Source: Metallyticus violacea
Taxonomy: Eukaryota; Arthropoda; Insecta; Mantodea; Metallyticidae
Direction of reading: 5' to 3'
Assembly: GCA_030762175.1 (NCBI GenBank)
Contig: CM060833.1
Coordinates: forward strand, 66,046,501-66,110,500
Length of the DNA: 64,000 nucleotides
This document shows, in pieces, positions 47,751 to 58,859 of this stretch (the stretch's first letter is position 1; each line of letters starts with the position of its first letter). The notes below the pieces were generated by a model. That model saw nothing but the letters and a program-made list of their open reading frames with translations, ran no database searches and was not told where the DNA came from. The position numbers and the translations under genes were made by a program.

Positions 47751-48610
47751 CAGGGTGCAGCCGAAACAATGACATTTTAAATCGTGCGCTATTGTTAGTC
47801 ACGGCTTCTTAGAGAGATGATGTTTGCATCTTTGCGTAGTGCAATTCAAAGTATTTTCTCTACGTCATATTGCATGACCTTGGCCGCTCGCTCCACTGCA
47901 CATACTTGACGGTCAGTATGGATTGCAGGTCGAATGAACATCGTGCGTTTGCAATTGAAACGTTTTTCATATGTGATGATTAAATCATAAGAACGCAACT
48001 TTTGTTTCGGTAACAAACAAGCCACTTGTTGGGTCACCTACGGTTCGCATAAACGTGACAAGTAAGAGCTGCTTTAGAGCAAAGTCCAACGCGATTAGTT
48101 GGTCGGCATTCATCCGACGCACACTACTATTCAATATGTTAAGTAAGGACTTGCAAATGCCGAGGCAATGATAGCGTTAAACTTTGCTCTAAAGCAGCTC
48201 TTAGTTGCCATGCTTATGGAGTGCGAACGGTAGGTGACATACCAGTTGGCTTCTTGTTTCAAGCAGATGGTGGCATGAACTGTCTCACCCATCTCGTAAT
48301 TGCTTTCCGTGAGGAGCTTGTCCATCCCTACCGATGTCGAAATATTTGCCGAAACAAAAGCTGCATTCTTACGAAACAATCACCACATTTGAAAAACGTT
48401 TCAATTGCAAACGCACGATGTTCATTCGAGCTGCACCCCATACTGACTGCCAAGTATGTGCAGAGGAGCGAGCGGCCAAGGTCATGTAATATGGCGTACA
48501 AAAAATACTTTGAACTGCACTACACAATAGTACAAACATCATCTCTCAGAGAAGCCGTGACCAACAATGGCGCACGATTTAAAATAGATAATTGTTTCTG
48601 CCGCATTCTG
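47751..48610. mobile_element. 860-bp palindromic foldback element of two inverted DUF4817-type 5' ends
   Basis: The left arm 47751-48110 and the right arm 48156-48610 are inverted copies, with a 45-bp central spacer. Ends are CAGGGTGCAGCCGAAACAAT on the left and, in reverse, CAGAATGCGGCAGAAACAAT on the right, each flanked by TA. Reading inward, each arm encodes the same N-terminal transposase piece: RSNEHRAFAIETFFIC on the left and SSNEHRAFAIETFFKCG on the right, then RTQLLFR or RMQLLFR, and finally VRAALEQSPTR or RAALEQS. The right arm keeps about 100 bp, with ITRWVRQF and KKPTGMSPTVRTP, that the left arm lacks. So this is a non-autonomous element built from two 5' ends of a DUF4817-type DNA transposon in inverted orientation. 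Confidence 0.85.
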
Positions 48611-48905
48611 TACACATGAAAGTATACAGTTCATTAAAATAACTTCGTGTTATGCTATGAGAGACAACAGTGAAGCTCCTAATAGTATATTTAATATCAA
48701 AATAACTCGCCGCTTGGCAGCACTGATGCTTTGTTGCAAAGTGAGAAACCAGACAATGAAGAGAAATTTGTAACAAAGGTGGCCGCATTACCGGACACAT
48801 TGTCGCAGCTGCCGAAAGCGAGGCGCGAGGATTTTTCGAGAAGTTTCAAAAATTAAAAGTAGCAACAATATGGGTGATACATTACAAATGTTCAAAATGT
48901 GCTCC

Positions 48906-49013
48906 GCCTGAAAAAAATAGGCCTCTAAGCAATTTGTCGGTCGTTTCACGCCCTAATTTGAATGAGACGCTGATGACCTGAGATGTTAAAAAGCGTCCGT
49001 AAATAAAAAATAT
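48906..49013 (+). mobile_element. 5'-truncated SINE family B with 13-bp target-site duplication
   Basis: Only the 3' segment is present, with AGGCCTCTAAGCAATTTGTC, GGTCGTTTCACGCCC, TGATGACCTGAGATGTTAAA and an A-rich tail AAATAAAAAATAT. The flanks are CAAAATGTGCTCC (48893-48905) and CAAAAAGTGCTCC (49014-49026), a 13-bp duplication with one mismatch. This shows an independent retrotransposition with 5' truncation. Confidence 0.85.
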
Positions 49014-49026
49014 CAAAAAGTGCTCC

Positions 49027-50130
49027 ACAGACATGGTAGAATACAATTTCAATTTCTAAACAGTAAGCAAGATCCTAGGGGCAACCTCCGAGGAAGCACA
49101 TGCAGTGAGAATAAGCCAGGTGAATTAGCGGGTCAGTACACCAGATTTCCTCTTGCGATACACCTCGAGGACATATCGGTAAAGTTAGAGAAGCGTCATG
49201 CAGCCAACATAGGCGCTGGCGAACATAATACGGAATATCCTCCAATCACCTCGGACATTATAATTATCGATTTAAAACCGAAGACTGTGGTTTCCTAATG
49301 TAAAACAGAAAGCAACCTGACAAGTTGTAACAAGATTAGCTGCTACTTAACAGAAGATTTTGTTACACGAAAACTGTTCACTTGACCCCACTACCACCTC
49401 TAAGTTTGTAACATAGTATCATTTATAAAATGTTATCTCTTTTTTGTCATCTTTCTGTTTCCACGCCGATTGCTAGCCTCTGAACTTTTGAGCCCGCTTT
49501 AGATGAAAATAGTTTTAAGCGAAAACGGGTATTAACGCCAAACTCTGCAGTGCACGCAATCCAAGTTCAAAAAAAATGGGAATAAACTGGTCTGCTGGAG
49601 AATACTTTTTATAGTCTTTTGATACTAAGCGGATAGAGAAACTCGCGATGCTGCGACACTAAAACACCCAAGTATTGATCCCGGAAAGTTTTACTTGCCA
49701 TTTCCTTAGGGCAGGCAGATATTAAACTACAGTATACTAGGCTTTCAGCGCGCGGACACCGCATTAGCAACTTCTCGCAAACAAAACTCACAAGTCGCGT
49801 CCTGTCTCTGTGTAGCAAACACTGAGAAACTTTTGTATGCTTCTAAACCAATCCAAGAATAGAAATACAAGAATTGTCGTAAATAAAAGTGAACCAACGG
49901 AGAAGTTAGTATTCTTTATAGATATGTTCAAATCTAATGCATACAATCTAAAGAATAAAGAGTGTTTTCAACCAATAAAGATACACGTGGAATAACCTGA
50001 ATCATTTCCACATACATGGTCTAGCCACAATAAATATTAATATATCCCTCCTTTTATTTTCCGATTTACTCTGTCAAAAATGTCCAACGAAAGAATAGTG
50101 GCATGTAATCGGCACACCAAAGTACACACA

Positions 50131-50176
<46 letters not shown>

Positions 50177-50450
50177 TGAAATATTGCAATATTAATTACC
50201 CCAATGTTTCAAACTTACATTTAAATAGTTATTTATATTATAAAACAGTAAATGGGATTACATTTACGAGTGAAAAAATTTAGCGCCCGAGACTAAGCCG
50301 AGAGCGATAACTTCCATAGGGACATTAACTGTGTTTACTATCACATAACATACACCATTTTTCACCATTAGTATTTTAACCAGAGTAATAATAAAATTTA
50401 AGCCGTGAGTCCCCTGTAGTATATTAACGGCAGTATAAAGAACCTAAAGC
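49027..50450. other. No recognisable gene; one long A-run
   Basis: The frame 49020-49298 (plus) is open for about 92 codons but starts at a GTG and shows no known domain. An A-run of about 43 lies at 50132-50174. Confidence 0.45.
50132..50174. repeat. Poly(A) tract, about 43 bp
   Basis: An uninterrupted A-run after a short CA-repeat. No retroelement body was recognised to its left. Confidence 0.9.
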
Positions 50451-50565
50451 CTGAAAATAGAGGCATTAGAGCAAAATTTGTCGGCTCTTTCACACCCTGA
50501 TTTGAAAGGGACACTGATGACTTGAGATGTTAAAGGTAAATAAACCAAATAAAAGCATCTACACC
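50451..50565 (+). mobile_element. SINE family B, 3' fragment
   Basis: It contains AAAATTTGTCGGCTCTTTCA, CACCCTGATTTGAAAGGGAC and TGATGACTTGAGATGTTAAA, the same order as the 48906-49013 and 56335-56500 copies, then an A-rich tail. The head is missing. Confidence 0.75.
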
Positions 50566-50988
50566 CATTTAAATAATAAATTTTTATGTTATTCGTTTAT
50601 AAAACCCCACACTCTTTTGTAAACATCCTGTATTTGTTCCTGAACAGATTGCATTTAATGTACGATAGGCTCTGTATAATATGAATAGATGCATATTACG
50701 CTCAAAACGTACTTATTTCCCTTTAAATCTGATTTTATAAACGAATAAAAATTCGTAAAGTGAAATAAAAAAAAGTGTTCACTCACCGCTATGAATCAAC
50801 CCGTTGTTTCGGTTGCTAAGGACAACAAATTAAAGATCAGTTTAAATACTAGCATAAAATGGTTCTCTTTTAATTATTTTATAAATGACCAGGCAAGAAT
50901 GTCTTAATTATCTTTTCTAAAAGTCTAGTGCTTTTTATCCATACCGTGGTGTGATAGGTTTAAATTAGATTAAGTGTATCTAGGGATT

Positions 50989-51283
50989 TTTTTTTTGATT
51001 GATTTATTTATGGACGCTCTGTAACATCTCAGGTCATAGCGTCCCATTCAACTCGGGGCGTGAAACGGCCGACATATTTTGCTCAGAGGCCTCTCTTTCA
51101 GGCTTGAGGTTCTTTTTCGTGCCGCAAATGTACGGCACGGGACCCACGGCTTTACTTCCCTTCAGAAGGAAGCCATACTTAGGATTTTTACGCCCGAAAA
51201 AATCCATCGGTCCTGGTCGGGTTTGAACCCGCTTTTTGGGTTTAGAAGGCAAGTATGGTAACCACTGCACCACCAGGACCGAC
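50989..51283 (-). mobile_element. tRNA-derived SINE, family B, full length, with 12-bp target-site duplication
   Basis: On the minus strand it starts GTCGGTCCTGGTGGTGCAGT then GGTTACCATACTTGCC (box A). CGGGTTCAAACCCGACCAGG follows as box B. The body has GTACATTTGCGGCACG and GGCCTCTGAGCAAAATATG, then GGCCGTTTCACGCCCCGAG, and the GAGATGTTACAGAGCGTCC end before an A-rich tail, seen as a T-run at 50986-50996. The exact 12-bp duplication TATCTAGGGATT flanks it at 50977-50988 and 51284-51295. This is the reference copy for family B here. Confidence 0.95.
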
Positions 51284-51295
51284 TATCTAGGGATT

Positions 51296-52183
51296 GGACA
51301 TGCAAATCTCGAATGCCGCGAATGATGATAAAAGCCTGAGTCGAAAACTGGAATCTTCGTATAGTTTCGTCATTAGAATCTTTCGAATCCTAACCTAAAA
51401 GTTTTAAAGTTTGGAAACATTAGTTTTAACCCCATTGACGATCAATAGAAGGGTTTCGAGTGCAATTCCAATATTACACGGATCGCTATTATAATTTGGA
51501 GTCGGTTTTAAGTGCCACACTGTTTTCAGTACATCACATAGCGCACTCTTCTGGAGCTTTCTAGTCTGAGATTGCCGTGCGCTGACTCACAAACTAGCTT
51601 TCAATAGCTCTGGAGGCTCTTAGCAACTCACACGGAGGAAGCAGGATAATCGAATGAAAAATAATCGATTGTTTAATAATTTTGTTTCGTTCGATTATTC
51701 AATTATTTAATGAATCGATTTTTTTCTCGAAGAAAAGTGAATGATTAATTTGAATGAAAGTAATGATTATTCTTTGGAATGAAAATGTGCATGACAGTAA
51801 CCTACACACAACATGTACGAATATATATCTTGAGATTGTTGTAATTTCAAACTTATAAATTGAAGAAGAAAGACATGCTCAATGCATGTGCATTAAATGA
51901 AAGAAAGAAATTCGAACAAACTAGAAGACATTATTGCCTTGATTATATCAATTGCAGTCCTATTCTTAACGCCATTTTTCTCAATTATTATATCACCCGA
52001 TTATGTTTTTCGAATGAAAGCAAACGAGTGTTTTCATATAGCAGCTAAAGTTATTTTGGGATGAAAAAAAAAATATAAATTTTACATTACTTTCAGGTAT
52101 TTTAGGCCTTTTACTCATTTCATAATTTGAAAATCAACAATATGGCAGAAATATGTTTTATTATATCTTAAATTATGTGCATA

Positions 52184-52215
<32 letters not shown>

Positions 52216-52697
52216 TCCTTGTTAAAACACAATAATAAGCTTTAAATGGAAGTAAACATAAAAAAAATAAAAAAGTAGATGTGAGCTATTGAGGTGTTTA
52301 TGTAGAACATCACTCACAGAAAGACACAACAAATAATAAATATTTTGAGCCCGCTAGGTTTATCAGCGCAAAGAAGGAAGTGACACCTATCATAGTAAAA
52401 TCAAGCGATCTGCCCTTATATCGGGGTGGGCGAAAATTCAGAAATCCAATATTTATTTTTACATACTGCATGTGTTGTGGCTTAGGATAGGGTTTATATA
52501 CAAATAAACACAACGTCATCAAAATGATATTTTTAAAATGTAGCTGTTATTTTTAAATAAATTATGAAAATTTATTTTATATATATTTATGGGTTTAATA
52601 CACATTTATATGGAAAATACACACAATTCCATATTTAGCAGTTCTAATGCAATATTCATAGTAGTATAACTGTCTATAGTAGTTTTAGTTGGTTTAT
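51296..52697. other. No recognisable gene; one microsatellite
   Basis: AT-rich sequence with (TTA)n at about 52185-52212 and a TCGATTNTT-like word repeated near 51660-51725. No gene is supported. Confidence 0.5.
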
Positions 52698-52974
52698 ACC
52701 GCCACGGGTGCCCGAGGTCGTTAAGGCGCGGACTCTTCAGCGGGAGGTCTGGGATTCGAATTCATCCAGGACCGTCTTCTCTTGAGATTTTTTCCAGGTT
52801 TTCCTCATTTCTCATAAATGGCATAGGGGAGGCACCCTAAACTTAGCTTCCTTCATTAAAATGAATAAATAAATAAATCAATAAAAATCCTTTCCCAGTT
52901 TACCATTTCATCTCATGTATCGCCAGTGTCCATCGTCCGTGGTGTCTCAGTAGTTAATCGGGCGTTAAAAACTA
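52698..52974 (+). mobile_element. tRNA-derived SINE, family A, with 11-bp target-site duplication
   Basis: The head ACCGCCACGGGTGCCCGAGG and TCGTTAAGGCGCGGACTC gives box A, and GGGATTCGAATTCATCCAGG is a mutated box B. The body contains a short internal (AAAT)n expansion near 52862-52885 and ends GGTGTCTCAGTAGTTAATCG and GGGCGTTAAAAAC. The exact word TTAGTTGGTTT flanks it at 52685-52695 and 52975-52985. Confidence 0.95.
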
Positions 52975-52985
52975 TTAGTTGGTTT

Positions 52986-53479
52986 GTGTTTTGGTATTTA
53001 TTGGATGCCTGCACGTATAGTGCCATAGACGATGCTCACTAGTCCCATATATCGTAATTTATGGGAGCTCGAACTCAAGATAATATTCCGCATAACCGTT
53101 TTTAGAAAGTTCTTTCACTCCAATTGTTGCTATTTTAGGAACTTCTCCAAACTTCCCCGCGCCTCGCTTTCGCCTGCGGCGTAATAAGTTAAAATATATT
53201 ATATGTGAAAAAACTGTTGAAACTGTTTTCATATGATAAAAGCTCTTTACTTTTCTCTTGCAGACGGTTAGATAGCAAGAGCTCGGAATTATGAAGTTTT
53301 GTAATTCATAACTATAAAATTGTTATGTAAATATAATAAATAGCATCTTTAAGCCATTTAATTGACGAGACATTGTATAAAATTGAAAAGGAGAAGAAAG
53401 TTTTATTATTTTAGGAGTGCTCACTTATTATGAATGAATTTGGAAATTATAAATAAAAATTGTGACTCTGAAATAGATT
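52986..53479. other. No recognisable feature
   Basis: Unassigned sequence before the large microsatellite. Confidence 0.5.
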
Positions 53480-53529
53480 TTTTTCTTCTTCTTCTTCTTC
53501 TTCTTCTTCTTCTTCTTCTTCTTCTTCTT

Positions 53530-53580
<51 letters not shown>

Positions 53581-53590
53581 TTATTACTAT

Positions 53591-53624
<34 letters not shown>

Positions 53625-53625
53625 G

Positions 53626-53689
<64 letters not shown>
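53480..53689. repeat. 210-bp compound (CTT)n(CTA)n microsatellite
   Basis: About 16 CTT triplets pass into more than 50 CTA triplets, with a few interruptions (TTA, TTC, CTG). The poly-Leu frame on the plus strand and the poly-Ser/Arg frame on the minus strand are simple by-products. Confidence 0.95.
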
Positions 53690-54060
53690 CTGGAGTTAAA
53701 AATTTCATATCAAGAGAGATATCTTGCCATCTAGGACGACAATGACTCTACTTTCTCCTAGTTTATAATTTCGTAAGATATGTGGTAGTCTTGTATATGT
53801 TCATTCCAATGCACATCTGGTTAATTTATTCTTTCTATTGCGCTGAATATATTCAGATCATTTCTAATATCTTCATTTCTCTTTTTATACAATAGAGTTA
53901 CTCCCGCCATTGAACGTAGGAACTTTGCTCTTTTTCTCTCTTCTGAGCGGTTAAGTGTCATTTACTCACTTGTACCATGCGAGCAGTTTTGTTTTTCGCC
54001 GGAGTGTTTTGCCAAGGGACGAGCGCGCGCTCGTTAGCCGCTTAGCCGGCCAGCCGGGTC
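53690..54060. other. No gene; short CpG-dense palindrome
   Basis: Around 54019-54034 lies the perfect 16-bp palindrome ACGAGCGCGCGCTCGT inside a G+C-rich patch (about 53995-54060) that contrasts with the AT-rich surroundings. Confidence 0.5.
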
Positions 54061-54500
54061 TCAACGATTAGCGAGAGAGTAAAACAATACACAAACCAAT
54101 TTAAGAGGCTCACTACCTACCAAATTATCAAGGTTTTGGAACTGCACGCCTTCGTTCCGCTTACATTTTTGACATATCTTTAGAAGATTATTCGTCACTC
54201 GCTGTGGTTCATTTTGGGAAATCCGGACAATATCCTGATGAATATTATCTTTGAGTTCTTGTATGGTGTGCGGGTTCGTGTTATACATGGCATTTTTATA
54301 TTTTCTCCACAGATAACAGTCGCAAGCTGGTAAATGGGCAACAGAAGGGGGCCAGAAATCCCTACTAATAACTCTATCTTGTGGAAACACATTGTGAATT
54401 GCCCTCATGGAACTATCCGCATTGTGAGGACTGGCAGAAACCTGTTGAAAAAAAAACGTATCATCAGCTACCTGTCGGTTAATTCTCTGAAAAAAAGGGA
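54061..54500 (-). pseudogene. DUF4817-type transposase pseudogene, C-terminal part
   Basis: The minus-strand frame 54408-54061 reads MRAIHNVFPQDRVISRDFWP and then PPSVAHLPACDCYLWRKYK, the third-Asp block. ACD keeps the final Asp, but the usual RSPDL is altered to SVAHL. The tail IQELKDNIHQDIVRISQNEP and VTNNLLKICQKCKRNEG matches the family. Just upstream (to about 54460) FQQVSASPHNADSS is the second catalytic block with Val in place of Asp. The N-terminal half is absent or unrecognisable. The frame runs past the likely stop into flanking DNA. Confidence 0.75.
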
Positions 54501-55844
54501 GTTGGTATTCACATAAGTGACAGAATTAGCTGTATGCCCTCAAAAATGATCCTATGATTATTTCACCACTGAATAACGCATATGAATTATATAAAGACCC
54601 TCTGTGCCGTTGTAGACGCACTAGACATAATGCACTTTATGCATATTGTGGAATTAAGAAACCCAAAAATACGGGAAAGGCTGCGCTTTGGCTGCGAGTC
54701 AGCAAGGTCAACAAGTAAGCAAGCAGCTTACTACACCATCCGTGGCGCGGCAAACGAATTGGGGGGGGGGTCTCGCTAATAGGAAAAAAAAAACCCACGC
54801 CGCGGGGGCAAGCATCACTGGTCGCACTGTATAATTTAACATCCCTAATTCCATACTTTTATAAGATTTCAGTAGAGAAATTTTAACAATTTTACATATT
54901 CCCTCACATGTACTGTAAAACTGATTTAGTATTACAGTTATGGCTTCTTTCGGACACTGATACGTTATATGTACAATATAATCAGGGAAATCTGATTGTT
55001 AATAATGGAGAAGATAGCTTGAACGAAAATGGTAAAGGAAAAATACATGAGGAATTTGGCAAATTTTTATGGTCTGAGGCGGATTTTAATAACAGAAATA
55101 ATATAGAAATAAGCAAAAGTAAATTTAAGTGTTGTGGCGTGGAATAACTTTATAATTAAAACACTTAGATAAATGTTCATAATACAGGTAGATCCATTAA
55201 AGTGCGTGCTAACGGCACGACATTAGCTTATCGGTGAGCGTGTATCAAAGAATGGCCGTGATGTAACTCCAGCGATGTATGAAATAAAAAATATTTCAAA
55301 CTAACACATCAATTTTATGGAAGTAGATGCTGAATTTGGCCGCTTCGTTTTCCGTAAGTTTTTATCTATCACAACAAGAAAAAACTATCACTCGTTATAG
55401 CTCTTGTTGAGAAAGTGAGTCTATCTCCTGACCTATCGTAAGTCTCATTGCTTCAAGAGTGTGTGAGTATGCTCTGTATATGGTGCCTTTTTACATTAAA
55501 CAGGAAAGTCGAAGAAAGTAAGTCATGGCACCCAATAGTTTTCTTCTGGCCGGACACCTCCGCTCTATTTCTATCAACTAAACTGTGAACTGTGGCGCAG
55601 TCCTGTCGAAAAAAGACAAAATAAAGCTCCCTAAAAATGGAGACAGAATCACTTCATCACGATGTGTTAGAATTAACGATCGCCAGTTAACTTTAGCTCA
55701 CGGTTGCACCATACATCTTGCAGGGCCACTTAATGAGCATTGTTGGGTATGAGCACTTTAGGAATTTACATAGACAAAGAAATGAGACCAAGTATCTCCG
55801 AGAAAACTGTTTAATTTGGGTCAAGTTCTACAATATGTACATTT
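54501..55844. other. No recognisable gene
   Basis: Unassigned. It includes a G-run near 54761-54770. Plus frames at 54582-54779 and 54908-55147 have no recognised domain. Confidence 0.5.
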
Positions 55845-55970
55845 AAACCCCAGGTCGCGGGTTCAAACCGGGTCCGAGTCAGTGGAATTTTTAAGTACGT
55901 TAACGTCCTAAATGTGACTTCCTTCTAAAAGGAAGTACTATAGTTGTCTGACTTCCTGGCTCCTGGGTTT
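55845..55970 (+). mobile_element. tRNA-like SINE fragment
   Basis: AGGTCGCGGGTTCAAACCGG is a good box B. A body follows with TTCCTTCTAAAAGGAAGTAC, echoing the TTCCTTCATAAGGAAAG word of the 26938 copy and the CCTTCAGAAGGAAG-like word of the 50989 copy. Box A is missing. Family B or a near relative is likely. Confidence 0.55.
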
Positions 55971-56334
55971 TTTAATAGTAGTGTTCTCAGCTATTCTTCC
56001 TCGAACTCTCAGGTTGATACGGTACTATATTATCATGCTGTAAACGTAATGCTTAACCACTGCTTGCAACCAAATATTTAAAAATAGATCACAAGAACAA
56101 TATTATTTATTTAATTCACCAATGTGGATAGCTTAAGTGCTCCTTCTCTTATGAGGAGCCTGCAAGACGCTTGTCGAAACTTGAAATTCCTCCACATCTT
56201 CAAAAGAATTGCTCTTAGAAAACAGACCGAAGATGTTCTGAAGGGAAGGTAGTATACACGTTCAGCCGCGCATGCGCAGAAAAATTGTGCGGCTCCTCCT
56301 ACTTTCCTCTCTCTGCGTTTCGCCCCGTTAAGAA

Positions 56335-56500
56335 GCGGTCCAGGAAATAAAACTCCGTTTGTCCCATGTCGTAGATTTACGGCAAGTTAAAGAATTTCAA
56401 ACCTGATAGAAGAGGCATCTGATAAAATTCATCGGCCTTTCACGCCCTGAATTGAATAGGACGCTAATAACCAGAGATATTAAAGAGCGCCCAACAACAA
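56335..56500 (+). mobile_element. SINE family B, 3' half
   Basis: It contains CGTAGATTTACGGCAAGTTA, TTTCAAACCTGATAGAAGAG, CGGCCTTTCACGCCCTGAAT and a GAGATATTAAAGAGCG end, matching the family in order. The tRNA head is absent. Confidence 0.75.
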
Positions 56501-58859
56501 TATTAATAACAGTAATAATTATAGATTATTACTAAAGATCCAATTAAAAATGTGCACCTATTCTGTTAAAGTTTATATGTGACAGTTTAGTTAAATTGAT
56601 ATATGTTTAACAGAACGTACACACTTCGCTAACTTGTTGACGTCACATCAAAGCAACGCTATGCCGTTCTGTCAGCTTCATTTAACATAAAAGTAACAGT
56701 TTGTTAAGACTGTGCTATTTCAGAAAAATAAAACGTTTCTTTACAGAATCTACAATTGCAAATAAAAGAGAATTGCTTATAGTAAATACGGAACTAAACG
56801 GTTAATTTTTTACACTTTTGGTAAATAAAAGAATTGGTAGAAGATGAATGATTGATTATTGTATCAGAGATCAATAAATAGGTTTCTTACTAAATACTGT
56901 TATCAAGTTGTACTTCTGTCTTATGTATTATTATGGAAATAAAAGTAATAATTATTTATAAGGAATAGAAATCCCTCATAATTATTATGAAATATTGAAA
57001 TTCAACTGAATACAGGACATCAAAATCATGAGCTCGGTATTCTCTCTCTCTCTCTTGAGCATGTTGAAAACTCATTGTAGTTACGTATGATTGAAGTTAT
57101 GCGTGTATTGAAAATTTCAATTCTGTTAACAGCTAAAATTTACTTTGTATTAATTTTAATGTGTTAGTAACATCCATTTTTCAAATTGTGCATTTTAACC
57201 ATTATAATGATATATTTTCACCTGCCAAAATTATTTGCCTGATAACATGTTACTTTTCAGTTAAAAAGGACTAAAATACATACATATGCAACTTTTATTT
57301 CAACTTAACCTCTCTTGTTTTGTTAAAAAAAATTGTTTTTCTAATAAAACGTAACTCCCTTGATTTACCAAAATATTATAAATCTAAATTTTCCACTGTG
57401 GAGAGGAAGAAATACTGTGTAATTGAGGTGACGTCGCCCCTTGGTAAGTAATGATGAAATAAACATTCAGGGTTTAAGCCTACAACCGTCAGGAACTGAT
57501 AGTACGTTTAGTATGGGTATAAGAATGGAGATTCATGTTTTAAGTGCTATTTGCGTTAATGATACCACTATTAGTACTGTTGTGCCTTCTTGCACCATTA
57601 TCCATTTGTGCTGAAGTTTTATACTTCTCTTTCAATTTATTTGCTAGTTGTAACATCGTATTATGGGCATTCTTTTCTTCTATAATGACCTAATGATATC
57701 CTTGTTCCATTAAAGTATATGGTTGTAATTTTCGAGAGTAATCCGTGGGATATATTGCAATAAGGTTTTATGTAGATGTAAAAGTTAATTTATTGATATC
57801 CTTGGGAACAGTACAGCTGTGGTAAATTAAGACAGGCGGTTATTACAGAGTTATAATTTCATTTCATTTTTGTTACATCTACAACGCTTGTGTCCTTGAG
57901 ATTATCTTGTTCAAATTTCTCTTTTTAATAACCCGGCCAATGTGTGTCCAATTTGGTATGCGAAAAAGTCTTAGGAACACGACATATATATGTAGCATGT
58001 TTTATGTTGCTGAAAGAGCTCACCATTTCATTAGAAGATTAATGTATTTATAAGCGACTCTAGGGCTGTAGCTTTCGCGACACTGCGTTTAAAAACAATT
58101 AAGTGGATATTATTACACGAAGACTAGCTTACATCGTTTATCTATTTGTATACTAAACAGCCCTACCCAATATCAGAAAATGCCTGATGTATAGTGTGCT
58201 ATTATTCAAACTTATAAAGAACATCAGATTTAATACATTATATTTAGGTTGCTTCTACATTACCTAGTTACCTGTCGCTGAGCACAAGTTCATCCCTCGG
58301 CTTCTCTAAGCTTAACCACGCTAAAACCAATTATAGGTCAATGCGCATGCCCCCTATACTCATTCATGTAACACCGACTATCTGTTGGCAGGCATACACC
58401 AATTGTTAATGAGAACAATAACAACCCCCCCCCCTCCCGCATGCCATAATAGGAAATCATTTCGGTCGGCTTGGTTGTGAAAACAAAAGCACTGAATTTC
58501 ATTCCCACTTATAAGCTTTAACTTCAAAAACATAAAATGGTAAATTGCCGGTACAAAATAAGATAAAATCTGCAATACTCCGTTCCGGCACCTTGTTACC
58601 TATACCGGAACGGGCATTTTCAAATTTTGTCATTTATTAAATTTTCATTTTTCCCACACTGCATAATAATTTTACAGATTAAATCTATAATTATATAACC
58701 AAAACAGAAATACAATAAAAATTAAATAAATTAAATAAAAATTAAACATTTCACTACAAGAAAAAACTAAATAAAATGTTCCATCGGAAGCCGAACGGTT
58801 AAGGTGCGGTAACTAACACCTTCCTCAACCTGTCTAAAGAAATTATACTTGCTTACATT
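56501..58859. other. No recognisable gene
   Basis: Over 2 kb of AT-rich sequence with a C-run at about 58425-58433. No gene, RNA or transposon is supported. Confidence 0.5.

Noticed and set aside
49020..49298. 92-codon plus-strand frame
   Set aside because: It begins with GTG at the edge of a SINE duplication. No eukaryotic start context and no domain.
53421..53745. Open frames with poly-Leu (plus) and poly-Ser/Arg (minus)
   Set aside because: They are translations of the CTT/CTA microsatellite and have no other content.
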